Below, one piece after another: positions 49,720-63,629 of a DNA stretch of 64,000 nucleotides (positions are counted from its first letter, which is position 1; every line of letters starts with the position of its first letter). The notes under the pieces were generated by a model. That model did no database searches. It was not told where the DNA came from and saw only the letters and a program-made list of their open reading frames with translations. The stretch spans positions 1 through 64,000 of the forward strand of contig JAJZUT010000011.1 of NCBI GenBank assembly GCA_021847105.1. Reading direction: 5' to 3'. Both the position numbers and the translations under genes were made by a program. This stretch comes from Pseudomonadota bacterium. GTDB taxonomy: Bacteria; Pseudomonadota; Gammaproteobacteria; Steroidobacterales; Steroidobacteraceae.

Positions 49720-50619
49720 TCAGTCGCTCTCGCCGTCGGCGGCCGCGAACATCTGCCTCCCCGGCGCCGCCTCGTCCTCGTTCGGCTCCGGCTCACGGGC
49801 GGCCTCGGTCGGCGGCTCGTGCAGCGCCTGGACGTCGTCATCGCCGAGTCTCTCGGCGGACTCGCCGGCCGATGCAGCCCGGTGCTCCTCCTCGACCGTC
49901 TCGCCGCTCGCCGGCGCCCCCTCGGGGGGGCGCGGCTGCGCCTCATCGGCGTGCGGCGCGGGCTCGGCGGATGCCGCCACGGGTTGCACCGGCATCTCCT
50001 GCAGCGGCACTGCCTCCTCCACCGCTGCGGCGGGCTCTGCGCCGGCGGGCGCGGCAGCACCGGCCGGCAGATCGAGCTGCAGGTTCATCTCGCTCAAGGC
50101 CTTCAGCTCCGAGAGCGGCGGCAGCTCATCGAGGCTCTTCAGCCCGAAATAATCCAGAAATTCCCGTGTGGTTCCCAGCAGCTCCGGGCGACCGGGCACG
50201 TCGCGCTGGCCGACCACCCGCACCCAGTTGCGCTCGAGCAGGGTCTTGACGATGTTGGGATTGACCGCCACGCCGCGCACGTCCTCGATCTCCCCGCGGG
50301 TGATCGGCTGGCGATAGGCGATGAGCGCCAGCGTCTCGAGCAGCGCGCGCGAATAACGCGCCGGCCGCTCGGGCCAGAGCCGCGAGACCTCCGCAGAAAA
50401 TTCGCGGCGCACCTGCACCCGCCATCCCGAGGCGGTCTGCTTCAGCTCGATGCCCCGCTCGGCATATTCGGCACCGAGCTGCTCGAGCGCCGCGCCGAGC
50501 GCCCCCTCATCGGGGCGCGATGGCTCATCGAACAGCTGGCCGAGTTCGGCGAGGGTCAGCGGCCGGCCGGCTGCAAGCAGCGCCGCCTCAATCACGTTGC
50601 GCAGATACGATTCAATCAT
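49720..50619 (-). CDS. scpB: Segregation and condensation protein B
   Basis: 299 residues from Met 50619 (an upstream Met at 50625 is possible but has no SD room). Two winged helices: IEAALLAAGRPLTLAELGQL and RYSRALLETLALIAYRQPIT, RGEIEDVRGVAVNPNIVKTL, GRPELLGTTREFLDYFGLKS. Residues after about 185 are a long Ala/Pro/Glu-rich disordered tail, more than 100 residues, unusual next to the 170-200 of typical ScpB. It binds ScpA and the Smc head. It overlaps the scpA stop by 8 bases. Confidence 0.94.
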   Translation of the reverse strand: MIESYLRNVIEAALLAAGRPLTLAELGQLFDEPSRPDEGALGAALEQLGAEYAERGIELKQTASGWRVQVRREFSAEVSRLWPERPARYSRALLETLALIAYRQPITRGEIEDVRGVAVNPNIVKTLLERNWVRVVGQRDVPGRPELLGTTREFLDYFGLKSLDELPPLSELKALSEMNLQLDLPAGAAAPAGAEPAAAVEEAVPLQEMPVQPVAASAEPAPHADEAQPRPPEGAPASGETVEEEHRAASAGESAERLGDDDVQALHEPPTEAAREPEPNEDEAAPGRQMFAAADGESD

Positions 50620-51589
50620 CAGCATTCTCTTCGGTCTCGGGCGTCTGCGGCGCATCGGCCTCGGCTACTGCCGCCGTGCTCGCTTCACCCGCTGCTTCCA
50701 GATCCTGTCCGCCCACCACCCGCAAGTGCGGGGTGGGCCGGCCCGCACGCACGTGCAGCGGCGCGTAGGGCTCGGACTGTACGATGTCGATCAGTCCCTC
50801 GCGAACCAATTCGAGGATCGCCATGAAGGTGACGGTCACCCCCATGCGGCCCTCGTCGGCTTTGAACAGGCGTACGAACTCGACGAAGCCGTCAGCCTCG
50901 AGCGAGGTCAGAATGTTGCCCATCCGCTCGCGCACCGACAACGGCTCGCGCCGGATGTGATGATGCGCGAACATCTCCGAGCGCACCACGACCTCTTGGA
51001 ACGCCAGCAGCATCTCCTTCAGCGTGACCTGCGGCAGCGTGCGTACCACCTGGCGGTCCTTCAGCTCCGCCGCCGCCGTGAAATGGTCACGCTCGAGTCG
51101 AGGCAGCTCATCGATGCTCTCGGCCGCGCGTTTGAAGCGCTCGTACTCCTGCAGCCGGCGCACCAGTTCCGCGCGTGGGTCCTCCTCGGCCTGCTCGGCG
51201 CTCTTGGGCCGCGGCAGCAGCATGCGCGATTTGATCTCTGCCAGCGTGGCGGCCATCACCAGGTACTCCCCGGCAAGCTCGAGCTGCAGGTCCTGCATCA
51301 GCTCGATATAGCGCATGTACTGGCGGGTGATCTCCGCGAGCGGGATGTCCAGGATGTCCAGGTTCTGGCGGCGAATCAGATACAAGAGCAGATCGAGCGG
51401 ACCCTCGAACGCCTCCAGAAACACCTCGAGCGCCTGCGGCGGGATGTACAGATCCCGCGGCAGCACGGTCACCGGCTCGCCATTGACCACCGCGAACGGC
51501 ATCTCGACCTGCTCGGGTGCCGCGGGGCGCGCGCTCTCGGGCGGTAGATCGTTCACGACAACCGTCAATTCAGGTTTCGGATCGCTCAT
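50612..51589 (-). CDS. scpA: Segregation and condensation protein A (kleisin)
   Basis: 325 residues. The N-terminal kleisin segment EVFLEAFEGPLDLLLYLIRR, QNLDILDIPLAEITRQYMRY and AGEYLVMAATLAEIKSRMLL contact the Smc neck; a middle linker follows; the C-terminal winged helix (FMAILELVREGLIDIVQSEP) contacts the Smc cap. Extensions at both ends (about 35 and 50 residues) are low complexity. The partners scpB (next gene) and smc (57905) are in the window. Confidence 0.95.
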   Translation of the reverse strand: MSDPKPELTVVVNDLPPESARPAAPEQVEMPFAVVNGEPVTVLPRDLYIPPQALEVFLEAFEGPLDLLLYLIRRQNLDILDIPLAEITRQYMRYIELMQDLQLELAGEYLVMAATLAEIKSRMLLPRPKSAEQAEEDPRAELVRRLQEYERFKRAAESIDELPRLERDHFTAAAELKDRQVVRTLPQVTLKEMLLAFQEVVVRSEMFAHHHIRREPLSVRERMGNILTSLEADGFVEFVRLFKADEGRMGVTVTFMAILELVREGLIDIVQSEPYAPLHVRAGRPTPHLRVVGGQDLEAAGEASTAAVAEADAPQTPETEENADD

Positions 51590-51597
51590 CGGCCGCG

Positions 51598-52812
51598 TCA
51601 GTCAGTACGCAGGTGCATCGCGCGGCGCACTTCCTCAAGCGTCTCGCGGGCCGCATCTCGTGCCTTCTCCGCTCCCTCGGCGACGATGTCGCGCAGCAGC
51701 TCGGGGTTGTCCGTGTACTCCTGCGCGCGCCGGCGCATGCCGGTCACTTCCTCGACGATCTTCTCGATGACCGGCTGCTTGCACTCGAGGCAGCCGATGC
51801 CGGCCGAGCGGCAGCCCGCCGCCGCCCATTGGCGCGTGTCGTCAGCGGAGTAAATTTTGTGCAGATCCCAGACTGGACAGCGCTCGGGCTCACCCGGATC
51901 GCTGCGCCGGGCGCGCGCCGGATCGGTCTTCATCGCGCGCAGCTTGCGCGTGACCGAGTCCGGATCCTCGCGCAGCTCGATGGTGTTGCCAAAGGATTTC
52001 GACATCTTGCGTCCATCGAGTCCGGGCACCTTCGGCGTCTCGGTGAGCAGCGCCTGGGGCTCGGGCAGGATGCTGACCCCGGTGCCCTCGAGATACCCCA
52101 GCAGCCGGTCGCGATCGGCCACGGTCAGGCGGCTGACAGCATTCACGAGGGCCCGCGCCCGCTCGAGCGCCTCATGATCGCCGGTTTCCTGAAATTTGCG
52201 ACGCAGCTGGCGGTACAGCGTGGTATTGCGGCCGCCGAGGGCCTTGATCGCCCGCTCGACCTTTTCCTCGAAGTCCGGCTCGCGTCCGTAGAGATGGTTG
52301 AAGCGCCGTGCGGTCTCGCGGGTCAGCTCGACGTGTGCGACCTGGTCCTCCCCAACCGGCACGTGCTGGGCGCGGTAGACGAGGATGTCGGCGCTCTGCA
52401 GCAGCGGGTAGCCGAGAAAGCCATAGGTGGCGAGGTCTCGATCCTTCAGCTGCTCTTGCTGGTCCTTGTAAGTCGGCACCCGCTCGAGCCAGCCCAGCGG
52501 GGTGATCATCGAGAGCAGCAGGTGCAGCTCGGCGTGCTCGGGCACGTGGGACTGGATGAACAGCGTGGCCACCCCGGGGTTCAGCCCGGCGGCCAGCCAG
52601 TCGATCAGCACTTCGTGGACGAACTCCGGCAGCTGCGCCGTGTCGGCGTAGCCGGTGGTGAGCATGTGCCAGTCAGCGACGAAAAAGTAGCACTCGTACT
52701 CGTACTGCAGGCGAACCCAGTTGCGCAGCGCCCCATGGTAGTTGCCCAGGTGCAATCGGCCGGTCGGGCGCATGCCGGACAGAACCCGACCGCCGGGATT
52801 CGGAGTGCTCAT
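51598..52812 (-). CDS. trpS: Tryptophanyl-tRNA synthetase with putative iron-sulfur cysteine motif
   Basis: 404 residues, longer than the 330-350 of the common TrpS. Class I signatures: the HIGH-like site is HLGN (residues 21-24, RPTGRLHLGNYHGAL) and KMSKS is exact (269-273). The C-terminal anticodon-side domain carries C312, C334, C341 and C344, i.e. C-x21-C-x6-C-x2-C, nearly the C-x22-C-x6-C-x2-C arrangement that binds a 4Fe-4S cluster in Thermotoga maritima TrpRS. Start at 52812 has GAGG just upstream. It lies in the conserved yciO-trpS-scpA-scpB order. Confidence 0.95.
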   Translation of the reverse strand: MSTPNPGGRVLSGMRPTGRLHLGNYHGALRNWVRLQYEYECYFFVADWHMLTTGYADTAQLPEFVHEVLIDWLAAGLNPGVATLFIQSHVPEHAELHLLLSMITPLGWLERVPTYKDQQEQLKDRDLATYGFLGYPLLQSADILVYRAQHVPVGEDQVAHVELTRETARRFNHLYGREPDFEEKVERAIKALGGRNTTLYRQLRRKFQETGDHEALERARALVNAVSRLTVADRDRLLGYLEGTGVSILPEPQALLTETPKVPGLDGRKMSKSFGNTIELREDPDSVTRKLRAMKTDPARARRSDPGEPERCPVWDLHKIYSADDTRQWAAAGCRSAGIGCLECKQPVIEKIVEEVTGMRRRAQEYTDNPELLRDIVAEGAEKARDAARETLEEVRRAMHLRTD

Positions 52813-52831
52813 CGGACCTCGTCTCGCATCT

Positions 52832-53485
52832 TTAAACGTCCAGTATAGCGTGTCCCGCAGCCCCCCCGAGGACCGGAGCCAGCGAGCCACGGCCGACCCG
52901 CACGACCGACGGAGGACTCACCGACAGGTCCACCACCGTCGTCGGCTCGATGCCGCAATCGCCGCCGTCGAGAACCGCCTCGATCTCGTGCTCGAGACGC
53001 TGCTGGATCTCCCGACCCGAGGTGAGCGGCACCGGGTCATCCGGCAGCAGCAGCGTGCTGCTCATCAGCGGTTCGCCGAGTTCCTTCATCAGCAGCCGCG
53101 GCACCGGGTGGTCCGGGATACGGATACCGATGGTGCGCTTGCGCGGGTTCTGCAGCCGCCGCGGCGTCTCGCGGGTCGCCTTGACCAGAAAGGTGTACGG
53201 CCCGGGCAGGCAGGTGCGCAGCATGCGGAACTGCCAGGTGTCCAGGCGCGCGAAGCGCCCGACCTGGGCGAGATCGGCGCACACGAGCGTGAAATGGTGG
53301 TGCCGGTCGGCCCGGCGGATGCGTTGGACCCGTTCGATCGCCTTGACATCCCCCAGATGCCAGCCGAGCGCGTAGCACGAATCGGTCGGATAGGCGATGA
53401 TCCCGCCAGCCCGCACGATCTCCGCGGCCATGCGGATCAGGCGCGCCTGGGGCGTCACCGGATGCAGCTCGAGATACTGAGTCAC
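52832..53485 (-). CDS. yciO: YrdC/Sua5-fold protein of the YciO type
   Basis: 217 residues from a GTG start with GGGAG 3 bases upstream. It shares the YciO layout: QYLELHPVTPQARLIRMAAE, GGIIAYPTDSCYALGWHLGD, HHFTLVCADLAQVGRF, LPGPYTFLVKATRETPRRL, RKRTIGIRIPDHPVPRLLM and TTVVDLS. The fold is that of L-threonylcarbamoyladenylate synthases, but YciO is a paralogue whose cellular role is less clear than TsaC/Sua5. It lies upstream of trpS as in other gammaproteobacteria and is divergent from bolA. Confidence 0.9.
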   Translation of the reverse strand: MTQYLELHPVTPQARLIRMAAEIVRAGGIIAYPTDSCYALGWHLGDVKAIERVQRIRRADRHHHFTLVCADLAQVGRFARLDTWQFRMLRTCLPGPYTFLVKATRETPRRLQNPRKRTIGIRIPDHPVPRLLMKELGEPLMSSTLLLPDDPVPLTSGREIQQRLEHEIEAVLDGGDCGIEPTTVVDLSVSPPSVVRVGRGSLAPVLGGAAGHAILDV

Positions 53486-53553
53486 CTGCTCCCGTCTCCT
53501 GACCTGCCGGCCTGCAAACCGCTCCTCAGGGGAGCAACGGCGTTCGAGTGCGT

Positions 53554-53559
53554 TATGAT
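53554..53559 (+). promoter_or_regulatory. -10 promoter box for the bolA-family gene
   Basis: TATGAT, one mismatch from TATAAT, 38 bases before the chosen ATG at 53597. If it is used, the in-frame ATG at 53555 cannot be the start. Confidence 0.4.
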
Positions 53560-53596
53560 ACGCACACTGCAAACCAAGCTGCGACCACCCCTGCCG

Positions 53597-53890
53597 ATGA
53601 ATTCGAGCCCCAAAGCCACCCTCAGCGAAATCCGTGCCGCGCTCGAGCGAGCGCTCGCGCCGACCTCGATCGACATCGAGGATGACAGTGCGCGGCACGC
53701 CGGGCATGCCGGTGCACGCTCCGGTGGACACTACCGTGTCGCGGTGGTGTCGGCGGCCTTTGCCGGACGCTCACCGCTCGAGCGGCATCGCATGGTCTAC
53801 CAGGCCCTCGAGCCGCTGATGACCCGAGGCATTCACGCGCTGAACATCAGTGCGCGAACGCCGGAGGGCTCGGATCGCCCCGCGGCCTGA
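53597..53890 (+). CDS. bolA: BolA family protein
   Basis: 97 residues. BolA fold with IDIEDDSARHAGHAGARSGG, HYRVAVVSAAFAGRSPLERH and RMVYQALEPLM, then IHALNISARTPEG; the conserved His in RHRMVY is the usual Fe-S ligand in complexes with monothiol glutaredoxins. No strong SD precedes the ATG. It lies 55 bases upstream of the parvulin lipoprotein gene and is probably co-transcribed. Confidence 0.9.
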   Translation: MNSSPKATLSEIRAALERALAPTSIDIEDDSARHAGHAGARSGGHYRVAVVSAAFAGRSPLERHRMVYQALEPLMTRGIHALNISARTPEGSDRPAA

Positions 53891-53945
53891 GTCGGCCGGC
53901 ATCCGCGCTCGCGCCCCTCGCCTTCAACCACCCCACGAGAACCTC

Positions 53946-54872
53946 ATGAAGCATCTCAGGATCCTCTGCATTGCCCTCGCCGGGCTCGGCCTCGCCGCCT
54001 GTCATTCGAAGCCCACTGCGAGCGGCGGCTCCTCGGCCGCGGTCGCGAGCGTCAATGGCGTGCCCATCACGCAGCAGTTCTATGATTCGTACATCAAAAT
54101 GATTTCCGGCGGACGCACCCCGAGCGAGCTCACGGCACAGCAGCGCGCCATGGTGCTCGATGGCCTGATTCGTGCCGAGGCGGTGGCGCAGGCGGCCGTC
54201 AAACAAGGCCTCGACAAGCAGCCGCACACCGAGGCGATGCTCAAGCTGACCCGCCTCAATGTGCTCGAGCAGGCGCTCTCGAACAAATACCTCGCCGGTG
54301 CACAGCCGACCGATGCCGAGCTGCAGCAGATCTACGACCAGCAGCTCGCCAAGTTCCCCAAGTTTGAGTACCACGCGCGGCACATTCTGGTGAAGAGCGA
54401 AGCGCAGGCGAAGCAGATCATCCAAGCGCTCAACCACGATCACAATCGCAACTTCGCCGCGCTCGCCAAAGCCGATTCGATCGACCCGTCCAAGGCCAAC
54501 GGCGGGGATCTCGGCTGGTTCCCGCTGAGCAACATGGTACCGTCGTTCTCGGCGGCGCTGGCTAAGCTCAAGGTTGGACAGATCACTGAAACGCCGGTGC
54601 ACACCCGCTTCGGCTGGCATGTGATCGAGCTGCTCGGCACGCGTCCGATGCAGGCGCCGAGCTTCGCGCAGGTCAAGCCCCGCTTGATGCAGGCAGTCGA
54701 GAACAACAAGTTCCGGGCCTACACGACCTCGCTGGTGAAGCAGGCGAAGGTGGAGAGCTATCTCGACCCGGTGACCGGGGAACTCTCCAAGACGGCCAAG
54801 CCCGGCATGCCGCCGATCCCAAGCGCCCCGCAGGCCCCGGCGGCGGCCGGCGCGCCGCCCGCGGGCAACTGA
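53946..54872 (+). CDS. Periplasmic parvulin-type peptidyl-prolyl isomerase lipoprotein
   Basis: 308 residues. A signal peptide ends in the lipobox Leu-Ala-Ala-Cys (C19, LGLAACHSK). A SurA/PrsA-like N-terminal helical chaperone region (about 33-130, NGVPITQQFYDSYIKMIS) precedes one rotamase domain (about 140-245): YHARHILVKSEAQAKQIIQ, NGGDLGWFPLSNMVPSF and HTRFGWHVIELLG. A Pro/Ala-rich tail follows. Likely an outer membrane protein folding factor. A 16-bp perfect hairpin follows the stop. Confidence 0.92.
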   Translation: MKHLRILCIALAGLGLAACHSKPTASGGSSAAVASVNGVPITQQFYDSYIKMISGGRTPSELTAQQRAMVLDGLIRAEAVAQAAVKQGLDKQPHTEAMLKLTRLNVLEQALSNKYLAGAQPTDAELQQIYDQQLAKFPKFEYHARHILVKSEAQAKQIIQALNHDHNRNFAALAKADSIDPSKANGGDLGWFPLSNMVPSFSAALAKLKVGQITETPVHTRFGWHVIELLGTRPMQAPSFAQVKPRLMQAVENNKFRAYTTSLVKQAKVESYLDPVTGELSKTAKPGMPPIPSAPQAPAAAGAPPAGN

Positions 54873-54882
54873 GCACGCGCAA

Positions 54883-54917
54883 GCGCCTGTGCAGCGGCCA
54901 CGCCGCTGCACAGGCGC
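54883..54917. terminator. Perfect 16-bp hairpin between convergent genes
   Basis: GCGCCTGTGCAGCGGC pairs base for base with its complement (54902-54917) around a CAC loop. It fills the 49-base gap between the parvulin gene (+) and ligA (-), 10 bases from one stop and 5 from the other, so it is a bidirectional terminator by position. No U-tract on either side. Confidence 0.75.
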
Positions 54918-54921
54918 GGAC

Positions 54922-61411
<6,490 letters not shown>

Positions 61412-61473
61412 CTACTTGCTCTTCCGTTCTCTTCTGAATAGCCGCCGTAGCGAGGCGCGCTAGTGTAGAGTAA

Positions 61474-61869
61474 ATGCTTATGCCCTCACAGCCTGCACAG
61501 CACATCGAGACCTTTCCCAATCCGAACCCCCAGGCGGACTATACGATCCGCATGCGGATTCCGGAGTTCACCTGCCTGTGCCCGCGCACCGGCCAGCCGG
61601 ACTTCGCCACGCTCGAGCTCACCTACGTACCCGATCAGCGCTGCGTGGAACTGAAGTCGCTGAAGCTGTACATCTGGTCATTTCGCGATCGCGGCGTGTT
61701 CCACGAGGCGGTCACCAACGAGATCGCCGAGTACCTCAATGGGGAGCTCGCACCGCGGTTTCTGCGCCTGGAGTCCCGCTTCAAGGTGCGGGGCGGGATC
61801 CACACCCGGGTCATCGTCGAGCGGCGCCAGAGCGCCTGGCAGGCCCCGCAGCCGGTGGTACTGCCCTGA
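61474..61869 (+). CDS. queF: NADPH-dependent preQ0 reductase (QueF, short type)
   Basis: 131 residues, the short YkvM-type QueF. The thioimide-forming Cys is C36 in [14 protein letters not shown], with the QueF motif [20 protein letters not shown] for NADPH binding. It reduces 7-cyano-7-deazaguanine to the queuosine precursor preQ1. Start may be Met 61474 or Met 61480; the SD is weak. The gene is divergent from smc. Confidence 0.93.
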   Translation: MLMPSQPAQHIETFPNPNPQADYTIRMRIPEFTCLCPRTGQPDFATLELTYVPDQRCVELKSLKLYIWSFRDRGVFHEAVTNEIAEYLNGELAPRFLRLESRFKVRGGIHTRVIVERRQSAWQAPQPVVLP

Positions 61870-61906
61870 AGAGCCGCCCCGTCGGACGTCGGCCCGCAAG
61901 GAACGC

Positions 61907-61934
61907 TGTACACGCCGGAGGGCGCCGGTATAAT
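61907..61934 (+). promoter_or_regulatory. Sigma-70 promoter for dksA
   Basis: A perfect TATAAT (61929-61934) with TGTACA (61907-61912, 4 of 6 to TTGACA) 16 bases upstream; start codon 39 bases after the -10 box. Confidence 0.65.
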
Positions 61935-61972
61935 CGCGCGTCCTGCAAAAGCCTTATCCCTAGGAGCGAGTG

Positions 61973-62722
61973 ATGTCGGCCAAGAAGCCCGCGCCAAAAT
62001 CCGCGAAGGGTAAGAAGGCCGCGCCGGCGAAACCCGCCGCAAAGAAGCCGGTGAGCGTCAAGCGGCCGGCGACGCGCAAGGCCGAGCGTCCGGCCGCGCA
62101 CAAGAGCGCGCCGGCCAAATCCTCGCATCCTCACGAGGCGGTAATGGAGCAGTCCGAGGAAATGCACGAGATGCTGCACGCCGGCACCGCCGGTCACGAT
62201 GGCGAGCCGATGGAGCGCCCACGTTCATCGCCGATTTTACTCACGGCGGACAGTGAAGAGGCCGATGGCATAGAGCCCGGTAGCCTGCTCGCGGGGCCGC
62301 GCAACGTTCAGCCGTACATTCCCAAGCGCGGCGAACAGTACATGAGCAAGGAGCAGCTCGATCACTTCCGCAACATTCTGAACAGCTGGAAGCGCGACCT
62401 GATGGAAGAGGTCGACCGTACCGTCTCGCACATGAAGGACGAGGCGGCGAACTTTCCCGACCCCTCCGACCGGGCCACCCAGGAGGAGGAGTTCAGCCTG
62501 GAGCTGCGCACGCGCGATCGGGAGCGCAAATTGATCCGTAAGATCGATGAGGCGCTGAAGCGCATCGAGGACGGCACCTACGGGTACTGCCTTGAGACGG
62601 GCGAGGAAATCGGCATCAAGCGACTCGAAGCCCGGCCCGTGGCCACTCTCAGCATCGAAGCGCAGGAACGGCGCGAACGGCGCGAGAAGCAATACGGCGA
62701 CCGAGACGACCGCTACCGCTAA
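61973..62722 (+). CDS. dksA: DksA-family RNA polymerase regulator lacking three zinc cysteines
   Basis: 249 residues from ATG 61973 (AGGAG 6 bases upstream). The C-terminal about 135 residues are DksA: coiled coil with the tip DPSDRATQEEEF (D163, D166, A168 equal E. coli D71, D74, A76), and the globular end. The four zinc cysteines of E. coli DksA are C206, T209, S227 and A230 here (YCLETGEE, ATLSIEAQ), so only one remains; such C-T-S-A variants work without zinc in other species. The N-terminal about 110 residues are an added Lys/Ala/Pro-rich and then acidic extension. Cooperates with ppGpp on promoters. gluQ follows in the +1 frame. Confidence 0.93.
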   Translation: MSAKKPAPKSAKGKKAAPAKPAAKKPVSVKRPATRKAERPAAHKSAPAKSSHPHEAVMEQSEEMHEMLHAGTAGHDGEPMERPRSSPILLTADSEEADGIEPGSLLAGPRNVQPYIPKRGEQYMSKEQLDHFRNILNSWKRDLMEEVDRTVSHMKDEAANFPDPSDRATQEEEFSLELRTRDRERKLIRKIDEALKRIEDGTYGYCLETGEEIGIKRLEARPVATLSIEAQERRERREKQYGDRDDRYR

Positions 62723-63629
62723 CCGGGCCAGCGGCTACGTCGGCCGCTTTGCTCCCTCGCCGAGCGGGCCGCTGCATCTGGGCTCACTGCTCGCGGCAAC
62801 CGGCAGCTTTCTCGAGGCTCGCCGCCACGGCGGACGCTGGCTCGTACGAATGGAGGACCTCGATCCGCGCTGCATCACCGGCTGCGCGGCACAACAGCTG
62901 CGCACGCTGGAAGCGTTCGGCTTCAGCTGGGACGGGCCCGTCGAGTACCAGAGTCGGCGCGCCGAGCACTATCAGGCGGCGCTCGAACAACTGCAGGCCG
63001 CCGGACTCACGTACGAGTGCAGCTGTTCCCGGCGCGAACTGTCGAGCGAGGGCGGCTCGCTCGGGCGCTATCCCGGGACCTGCCGTTACGGGGTACGGCA
63101 CGTTGGAGCGACCGCAACGCGACTGCGGGTCGATGAGCACTTCGCGGTCAGTTTCGAGGATGCCCTACAGGGCCGCATCGAGCAGCCCGCCGGAACACTG
63201 GGCGACGTCATCATCCGCCGCCGCGACGGGATCATCGCGTACCAGCTCGCCGTGGTGGTGGATGATGCCCTGCAGGGCATCACCGCGGTGGTGCGCGGGG
63301 CAGATCTGCTCGACAGCACAGGCTGGCAAATCGCCCTACAGCACGGACTCGGGGTACCGACCCCGCGGTATGCCCACCTGCCACTGCTCACCGAACCGGG
63401 CGGGCTGAAGCTCGCCAAGCGTCACCGCGCCGCCGCCATCGAACCGGCCCGTGCCAGCGAGCAACTTCATCAGGTGCTCGAGCTGCTTGGCCAGAACCCG
63501 CCGCCGACGCTCAAGGGCGCCGAACCCGGGATGCTGCTCGCATGGGCGATCGAGCACTGGCAACCGCAAGCATTGCGCGGGCTGCGCGAGATCGCACTGC
63601 CGGCTCGCCCCTCGCCCGCACCGGCATAG
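62592..63629 (+). CDS. gluQ: Glutamyl-Q tRNA(Asp) synthetase
   Basis: The catalytic protein is unmistakable from about 62736: YVGRFAPSPSGPLHLGSLLA with the HIGH-like HLGS, WLVRMEDLDPRC, Zn-site cysteines in YECSCSRREL and GTCRY, DVIIRRRDGIIAYQLAVVVD, and the KLSKS equivalent GLKLAKRH. It attaches glutamate to queuosine in tRNA(Asp). The coordinates begin at TTG 62592, the only standard start codon I find in this frame. That start lies inside dksA and would add about 47 Arg/Ser/Ala-rich residues; no ATG, GTG or TTG occurs between it and the conserved core. dksA-gluQ adjacency is the usual arrangement. Confidence 0.9.
   Translation: MRRARKSASSDSKPGPWPLSASKRRNGANGARSNTATETTATANRASGYVGRFAPSPSGPLHLGSLLAATGSFLEARRHGGRWLVRMEDLDPRCITGCAAQQLRTLEAFGFSWDGPVEYQSRRAEHYQAALEQLQAAGLTYECSCSRRELSSEGGSLGRYPGTCRYGVRHVGATATRLRVDEHFAVSFEDALQGRIEQPAGTLGDVIIRRRDGIIAYQLAVVVDDALQGITAVVRGADLLDSTGWQIALQHGLGVPTPRYAHLPLLTEPGGLKLAKRHRAAAIEPARASEQLHQVLELLGQNPPPTLKGAEPGMLLAWAIEHWQPQALRGLREIALPARPSPAPA

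Noticed and set aside
52742..53550. Long plus-strand frame running into bolA as an N-terminal extension
   Set aside because: It is antisense to yciO; BolA homology begins only after 53597 and a -10 box lies just ahead of that start.
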